This document shows positions 50,779 through 55,727 of a DNA stretch of 55,727 nt, in pieces. Within the stretch, counting starts at the first letter, position 1, and the number at the start of each line of letters is the position of its first letter. The notes under the pieces were generated by a model that saw only the letters and a list, made by a program, of their open reading frames with translations, did no database searches and had not been told where the DNA came from. Both the position numbers and the translations under genes were made by a program. Source of the stretch: JBDTVS01 sp040007095 (GTDB lineage: Bacteria > Acidobacteriota > Vicinamibacteria > Vicinamibacterales > CAVVIG01); the NCBI GenBank assembly GCA_040007095.1, contig JBDTVS010000242.1, forward strand, positions 1 to 55,727. Reading direction: 5' to 3'.

Positions 50779-51064
50779 GGAAGGCCTCCGCGAAATAAGT
50801 TGTAAGGACGAGCCGGCGGCCAACTCTATACCTACAGGGGAGGCGACAGTCAACCTTCAAAACGTGGGCGCCGGACATCCAAGCCGTAACCGTCCGCGTA
50901 GGTGTTCCTGACGGCTGTGTTGAAGTTTTCGGTCGCAGCGCATTGACTGTCTGCGGCCTCTCGGCCGATCCGAGGCGCGATGGACGGCGATCGACGCCAT
51001 GATCGACCCGCACACGATAGGCGGACTGTGAATTGGCGGATTAGCGAATTAGAGGAGATGGCTC

Positions 51065-51550
51065 ATGTCGACACCAACATTGCCCCAAGGCGGGGTGAGC
51101 ATCGATCGAGGCGAGGGAAAGGCGTTCTGGCTGCTGACGGACCTGCTCACCTTCAAGCTGACGGGCGAAGATACCAACAACGCGTTCACAGTCTTGGAGG
51201 TGTCGGCCGGGCCCGAGCTCGGTCCTCCACCCCATACCCACCGCTTCAGCGACGAAAGCTTTTACATTCTCGAGGGCACGTTCGACTTTTCGCTGGCGGG
51301 CGAGACGTTCACCGCTGGGGCCGGATCCTTTGTCCATCTTCCCAAGGGCATCGTGCATTCACATCGTGCGGGCGGAGGCGCCGAGGCGAAAGCGCTGGTG
51401 ATTCAGTCGCCGTCCGGCGTCGAGCAGTTCGTGATGGAAGCGGGGCGTCCCGCCACGGATCCCTCGGCGCGGCCAGGTCCGCCCGAGCCGGCCGAGGTCG
51501 GGCGAGTGCTCGACATTGCGCCCAACCACGGCATCGACGTGGCGATGTAG
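51065..51550 (+). CDS. Single-domain cupin
   Basis: A 161-residue cupin. Motif 1 GPPPHTHRFSDESFYILEG gives the His-x-His...Glu metal ligands, and motif 2 AGAGSFVHLPKGIVHSHR gives the distal His. This is the form of quercetin-2,3-dioxygenase-like and other small cupins; a metal site is present but the reaction is undetermined. It starts with ATG after GAGGAG. There is no signal peptide. It is divergent from the amidohydrolase gene and convergent with the PHP-domain gene. Confidence 0.9.
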   Translation: MSTPTLPQGGVSIDRGEGKAFWLLTDLLTFKLTGEDTNNAFTVLEVSAGPELGPPPHTHRFSDESFYILEGTFDFSLAGETFTAGAGSFVHLPKGIVHSHRAGGGAEAKALVIQSPSGVEQFVMEAGRPATDPSARPGPPEPAEVGRVLDIAPNHGIDVAM

Positions 51551-51580
51551 CGGCTCCAGGCCACGGCGAAGTCGGAAGCT

Positions 51581-52312
51581 CTACGAGTTAGCCGGTACAC
51601 CGACGCCGACGATAGACCCATCAGATTGTCGAGTCTTGCGTCTTCGGCGCGTCAGGGCGTCGGAAACGAACAAGTCCGCCATCAGCTTCCCGGCGGTGAG
51701 CGCCGAGTGCGGCTGAGCTTCGACCCGCACGCGTCCCTGCACGACCGCCTCGCAAATGGCGTCTGCGTCCGGCTGCGCGTCGACACGTGAGTACGTGGTC
51801 CCGAGTTGGCACAGGCGATGGACGTCGCCGTTGCCGACCATCGGCTTCTGGCGCTGTCTGGCCCATCGTTCGGCCGCGCGGTTGAAATTCACCGATTTGG
51901 TGAACATGCCGTTGTATTCGACGGCGTCGAAGAGGTCGCCATGGCGATGCATCAGGCTGCGAAGGCAGCTCGAGTGCGGAAAGAAGGGGTGCGGTGCGAT
52001 GACGATCCCGGGCTCGCGTTCCTTCAACCGGAACAGGTCTTGGAAGGAATGGACGTCCTCGGTGCCCCGGCGAAAATTGAGCAGCAGCACGTGCTTGCCC
52101 TCGATCGTCCGCTCGATGCCTCGAATCAGGACGATCCCGCGCTCGGCGGCGTACGGAATCAGCCTGTCGAGTGCCAGTTGCTTGTCGTGCAGCGTCACCG
52201 CCAGGGCGTCGAAGCCGAGCAGGGCGGCGCGGTCGATCAGGTCTGTGGTGGAATACGGAATGTCGTCGCAGGGGTCGTCGGCGGTATGGGTATGAAAGTC
52301 AATCTTGAGCAC
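51581..52312 (-). CDS. PHP-domain phosphoesterase
   Basis: A 243-residue PHP-family metal-dependent phosphoesterase. The N-terminal DFHTHTADD (H7, H9) and the later E in RGIERTIEGKHVL, HPFFPH, and GNGDVHRLCQLG provide the expected multi-His/Asp trinuclear metal site. It lacks a polymerase part, so it is like stand-alone PHP enzymes related to histidinol phosphatase or YciV-type nucleases. It starts with GTG at 52312, with AAGGA upstream. There is no signal peptide. The substrate is undetermined. Confidence 0.88.
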   Translation of the reverse strand: MLKIDFHTHTADDPCDDIPYSTTDLIDRAALLGFDALAVTLHDKQLALDRLIPYAAERGIVLIRGIERTIEGKHVLLLNFRRGTEDVHSFQDLFRLKEREPGIVIAPHPFFPHSSCLRSLMHRHGDLFDAVEYNGMFTKSVNFNRAAERWARQRQKPMVGNGDVHRLCQLGTTYSRVDAQPDADAICEAVVQGRVRVEAQPHSALTAGKLMADLFVSDALTRRRRKTRQSDGSIVGVGVPANS

Positions 52313-52683
52313 GGGAGGTCCTTACTCAAGATTGCTGCCGCCCGGCAGCTTGGCAGATCCCGGGCATTTCGTGGCCGCGGTGGACAAATTCTTCCCGTGG
52401 CGTGAATTAAGTCTTCAGGAAGAGGGCGAGAGTCCATCACGACCCTACCAATTCCCGGATCGCGCCGGTGGTCGCAGCCCACTCGTCTTTCAGCCCCCAG
52501 ACAGCCCCCCTGCTTCCACTCTTTTCATGAGACTCAGAAGGCATATTCCGGCGATAATGGTGGGTGTTGATGTCGGAAAGAACCCTTGACATCATTGGCC
52601 GGTCCGCGTAGATCCACAGTACGCTTTTTGCCACTCTTTGTCTGATTGACGATAGCCATCGGTTCTTGGACGCAGGGGGATCA
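52313..52683. other. Noncoding region between the PHP gene and the second DUF1592 gene
   Basis: These 371 bp contain a CTGCCG-CCCGG-CAG hairpin and a candidate promoter. TTGACA (52586-52591) followed after 17 bases by TAGATC (52609-52614) would initiate about 65 bp before the DUF1592 start. Nothing else is recognised. Confidence 0.4.
52586..52614 (+). promoter_or_regulatory. Candidate promoter of the second DUF1592/DUF1552 pair
   Basis: A perfect -35 TTGACA, a 17-base spacer and TAGATC as a weak -10 (three of six). It is the best match in the 371-bp upstream region. Confidence 0.35.
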
Positions 52684-55191
52684 GTGAGCACGAGACTACT
52701 CGGCGCCGGTTGCGTGGCGGTGATGTCGGTGGCGCTGGTGTCCGGCCAGTCTGGCCCGGCCACGCGGCAGATCCAGCCGGCATCGCACCAGCGCGTGGCC
52801 CGATCGCAGACCGGATCGCAGGCGCCGGTCGTGAAGGCCAAATCCACCGCCGCCGCCACAGACCTGACGGCCGAGCGCGCGCTCATTGACCAGTATTGCG
52901 TCACGTGCCACAACGCACGACTGAAGACGGCCAACCTGCTTCTCGACCAACTGGATCTCGCGCACCTCAAGGACCACGCGGACATTGGTGAAAAAGTCGT
53001 CCGGAAGCTTCGCGCCGGCATGATGCCGCCGACCGGCGTCCGCCGGCCGGAGCAGGCCAAGCTCGATTCGCTGGTTCATATATTGGAGAGCGAGCTCGAT
53101 CGCGGAGCGGTGCCGCGTCTGCCACCGCCGGGCCTCCATCGCCTCAACCGCACCGAGTACGCGAATGCGATTCGCGATCTGCTCGCGCTCGAGGTGGACG
53201 CGACCAAGTTCCTGCCGCCCGACGACTCGACGCGCGGGTTCGACAACATCGCAGGGGCGCTGACGATGTCGCCGGCGCTGATGGAAGCGTATCTGTCGGC
53301 GGCGGGGAAGATCAGCCGTCTGGCGGTTGGTGACGTGTCGGCACCGACCCAGGCGGTGTTCGACGCGCCCGCGGATACCGCGCAGAACTACCACATCGAC
53401 GGGCTGCCGTTTGGCACCCGCGGCGGCATGCTGATCAAGTATCAGTTTCCGGCCGACGGCGAATATTCGTTCAAGGTCAAGGGCGTCACCGGCTATTTTC
53501 AGGCGGTCCTCGGCGGCGTCAAGGGCGAGCAGCTCGAGGTGACGGTCGACGGCGAGCGGGTGAAGCTGTTCGATTGGGACAAGGAGATTGCCAACACGAC
53601 GGGCAACGGGAAAGCGACGCCCCGCGTGCCGATCAAGGCGGGGCTGCACGCGGTTGGCGTGACGTTTCTCGCCACCAACGACGTGCCGGCCTCCGAGCTG
53701 AACCGGCCGTTTCAGCGCACCATGAACACGCCGGGATCGATTCCGGGATTCCAGTTCTATCCGCATGTCGGCCAGGTGTGGATTGAAGGACCCTACAATT
53801 CCGGCGGCGCCGCCGATACCGCCAGCCGCCGCAGGATTTTCGTGTGCCGGCCGACGGGCGGGGCTGAGCCGGTGCGGGGCGCTGCCGCGCGCGACGAGAA
53901 CGCTTGCGCCCGCACGATCATGTCTGCGCTCGTGAAGCATGCGTTCCGCCGCCCCGCGACTCCCGCGGACATGGAATCGTTGAATCACTTCTATTTGGAG
54001 GGCCGGGCCGACGGCGGGAGCTTCGACGACGGCATCGAGGCGGCGCTGCAGCGGGTGCTGGCCGATCCGGAATTCGTCTACCGCGGGGAACACGAGCCCG
54101 GAGGGCTCGCCGCGGGCCAGAGCTATCGCGTGAGCGATCTGGCGCTGGCATCGCGCTTGTCCTTCTTCCTCTGGAGCAGCATTCCCGACGACGAGCTGAT
54201 CGATCTCGCCGCGCAAGGCAAGCTCAAGGATCCGGCAACGCTCGAGAAGCAGGTGCGCCGGATGGTGGCGGACCCGAAGTCCGCGGCGCTGATCGAGAAC
54301 TTCACCGGCCAGTGGTTGAACGTGCGCTCGCTGAAGACGAGCGAACCGGTCGTGAACATGTTCCCGGATTTCGACGACAACCTGCGCAACGCGTTCCAGC
54401 GCGAGATCGAGCTGTTCTTCGACAGCATCGTGCACGAGGATCGCAGCGTTCTCGACTTGTTGACGGCGGACTATACCTTCGTCAACGAGCGTCTGGCGAA
54501 ACACTATGGGATTGCCAACCTGTACGGTCCGCAGTTCCGGCGCGTCACGTTGCCGCCGGAGCTCGACATGCGGCGCGGCCTGCTCGGCAAGGGTGCGCTG
54601 CTCACGGTGACGTCGGCGGCAGCCCGCACCTCACCGGTCACACGCGGCAAATGGTTCCTGCAGACGTTCCTGGGCGTCACCCCGCCGGATCCGCCGCCCA
54701 ACGTGCCGGCGATCAAGGAAAAGGCGGCGGATTCGACCGGCAACGCCAAGGCGCCGACGATGCGGGAGACGATGGAGGCGCATCGCGCGAATGCGTCGTG
54801 CGCGACCTGCCACAAGATCTTCGAGCCGATGGGCCTCGCGCTCGAGAACTTCGATGCGGTCGCCGCCTGGCGCACGCAAGACGAAGGCAATCCGATCGAT
54901 GCCACCGGCGTGATGGTCGACGGCACCAAGTTGGACGGCGTGGCGAGCCTGCGCGAGGTGCTGGTGCGCTATTCCGATCAGTTCGTCCGCGTCGTGATTG
55001 AGAAACTGCTCACCTACGCGCTGGGCCGCGGCGTCGAGGACGACGATATGCCGCTCGTGCGGTCGATAGTGCGCGACTCGGCCGCCAGCAAGTACCGGTT
55101 CTCTTCAATCGTGATGGGTATCGTCAGGAGCCCGGCGTTCCAGATGAACATGAAGACGGCCGACCGCAATCAGCAGCGCGCGGCCCGTTAA
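52684..55191 (+). CDS. Exported c-haem protein, DUF1587/1595/1592/1588/1585 architecture, second copy
   Basis: An 835-residue paralogue of the 32305 gene. The GTG at 52684 is used, with AGGGGG just upstream. The signal peptide is about 1-22. Haem motif CVTCH is at C72, C75, H76, followed by AGMMPPTGVRRP. HRLNRTEYANAIRDLLALEVD marks DUF1587, LASRLSFFLWSSIPDD marks DUF1592, and CATCHKIFEPMG (C706, C709, H710) is the second CxxCH in DUF1588. The full architecture matches the first copy, but no ankyrin gene precedes it. The DUF1552 gene follows 21 bp downstream. Confidence 0.92.
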   Translation: MSTRLLGAGCVAVMSVALVSGQSGPATRQIQPASHQRVARSQTGSQAPVVKAKSTAAATDLTAERALIDQYCVTCHNARLKTANLLLDQLDLAHLKDHADIGEKVVRKLRAGMMPPTGVRRPEQAKLDSLVHILESELDRGAVPRLPPPGLHRLNRTEYANAIRDLLALEVDATKFLPPDDSTRGFDNIAGALTMSPALMEAYLSAAGKISRLAVGDVSAPTQAVFDAPADTAQNYHIDGLPFGTRGGMLIKYQFPADGEYSFKVKGVTGYFQAVLGGVKGEQLEVTVDGERVKLFDWDKEIANTTGNGKATPRVPIKAGLHAVGVTFLATNDVPASELNRPFQRTMNTPGSIPGFQFYPHVGQVWIEGPYNSGGAADTASRRRIFVCRPTGGAEPVRGAAARDENACARTIMSALVKHAFRRPATPADMESLNHFYLEGRADGGSFDDGIEAALQRVLADPEFVYRGEHEPGGLAAGQSYRVSDLALASRLSFFLWSSIPDDELIDLAAQGKLKDPATLEKQVRRMVADPKSAALIENFTGQWLNVRSLKTSEPVVNMFPDFDDNLRNAFQREIELFFDSIVHEDRSVLDLLTADYTFVNERLAKHYGIANLYGPQFRRVTLPPELDMRRGLLGKGALLTVTSAAARTSPVTRGKWFLQTFLGVTPPDPPPNVPAIKEKAADSTGNAKAPTMRETMEAHRANASCATCHKIFEPMGLALENFDAVAAWRTQDEGNPIDATGVMVDGTKLDGVASLREVLVRYSDQFVRVVIEKLLTYALGRGVEDDDMPLVRSIVRDSAASKYRFSSIVMGIVRSPAFQMNMKTADRNQQRAAR

Positions 55192-55212
55192 GGGAGAGAG
55201 GGACCATCGACC

Positions 55213-55727
55213 ATGTTTATCACCAAGAAGCACATTTCCCGCCGTACGGTTCTGCGTGGCGCCGGCGCCACGCTCGCGCTGCCGCTGCTTGAAGCGATGG
55301 TGCCGGCCGCAACGGCGTTGGCGCAGACGGCGGCGAGTCCGAAGCCGCGCTTTGTCGGCCTGTTCGTACCGCACGGCATGGCGCCGGGGTACTGGGTGCC
55401 GGAGAAGGAAGGCACCGGCTTCGAGTTTCCGTTCAACTACAAGCCGCTCGAGCCCTATCGGGATCACACGGTGCTTCTGAGCGGCCTGCATTCGCGGTCG
55501 GCCGAACCACCTCCGGGCGCCACGGGCGCCGACCATTGGGTGGCGGCGGCGTTCCTGTGCGCGAACAAGCCGAAGAAGACCGCCGGGGCGGATGTCTACG
55601 TGGGCACCACCATCGACCAGATGATTGCCCAGAAGATCGGGCAGGACAATCTGCTGCCGTCGATGCAGCTGGCGGTCGAGGATCCGGGCGCCAATTCGAG
55701 CAACTGCGGCGAGGGCTACAGCTGCAC
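55213..55727 (+). CDS. Tat-exported DUF1552 protein, second copy, cut by the window end
   Basis: The first 171 codons are present. The start MFITKKHISRRTVLRG is a twin-arginine signal nearly identical in plan to that of the 34860 gene. The mature part FVGLFVPHGMAPGYWVP...GADHWVAAAFLCANKPKKT matches DUF1552. The gene runs off the right edge; about 270 residues would be expected to follow. A ribosome binding site GGGAGAGAGGG precedes the ATG. It is co-transcribed with the DUF1592 gene. Confidence 0.9.
   Translation, partial: MFITKKHISRRTVLRGAGATLALPLLEAMVPAATALAQTAASPKPRFVGLFVPHGMAPGYWVPEKEGTGFEFPFNYKPLEPYRDHTVLLSGLHSRSAEPPPGATGADHWVAAAFLCANKPKKTAGADVYVGTTIDQMIAQKIGQDNLLPSMQLAVEDPGANSSNCGEGYSC

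Noticed and set aside
52696..54504. Long minus-strand frame opposite the second DUF1592 gene
   Set aside because: Low-complexity Arg/His-rich antisense reading; the plus strand has both haem motifs and all DUF segments.
1..55727. CRISPR array or prophage
   Set aside because: No evenly spaced identical repeats with unique spacers, and no phage structural, integrase or cas genes seen.

Overview
The window looks like chromosomal DNA of an Acidobacteriota bacterium, most likely of the Vicinamibacteria type. It is GC-rich and carries several hallmarks of that group: an acidobacterial VWA protein, an Oar-like TonB-dependent receptor with an N-terminal carboxypeptidase-regulatory domain, two DUF1592/DUF1552 pairs of the planctomycete/acidobacterial cytochrome type, secreted NHL-type propellers and many short dispersed palindromic repeats. 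The taxonomic call is an inference from gene content. I see no rRNA or tRNA gene, CRISPR array, prophage or complete insertion sequence.

Layout. 0-5.3 kb is regulatory: a possible small membrane protein, a sigma-54 activator without a receiver domain, a 76-residue protein, and a 1005-residue winged-helix/ATPase regulator. 5.3-9 kb holds two exported metallo-beta-lactamase-fold (MBL) proteins, a VOC-family remnant and a HAD-fold protein that has lost its nucleophile. 9-13.2 kb is a two-gene xanthine-dehydrogenase-family enzyme: a Tat-exported fusion of the 2Fe-2S and molybdopterin subunits, overlapping a FAD subunit with four cysteines placed for a 4Fe-4S cluster. 13.5-17.8 kb encodes a c-type cytochrome, two exported propellers and an unknown exported protein. 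17.8-25.8 kb has a 1196-residue hybrid histidine kinase, a third propeller, and Lon protease divergent from a MarR regulator.

25.9-30.4 kb contains another MBL protein, an endonuclease/exonuclease/phosphatase-fold protein, a collapsed pseudogene copy of the sigma-54 activator, an XRE regulator overlapping an alpha/beta hydrolase, and a second alpha/beta hydrolase. 30.6-36.2 kb is a tight operon of an exported ankyrin protein, a c-heme DUF1592-type protein and a Tat-exported DUF1552 protein, ended by a strong hairpin terminator. 36.4-39.9 kb has three genes on the minus strand: unknown, VWA, and SEC-C/DUF1186.

40.2-45.6 kb alternates two MBL proteins with three exported proteins that appear related to each other. 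45.8-50.8 kb holds a small membrane protein, the TonB receptor and an exported amidohydrolase. The window ends with a cupin, a PHP-domain protein and a second DUF1592-DUF1552 pair, the last gene cut by the window edge.

Most products appear to be exported. Together they suggest a periplasmic/outer-membrane programme of polymer or xenobiotic use, combining uptake, hydrolases, a Moco oxidoreductase and c-type haems, with dedicated regulators. The repeats are a second theme. At least four intergenic elements have terminal inverted repeats, and two of them abut or supply the 5' leader of MBL genes.
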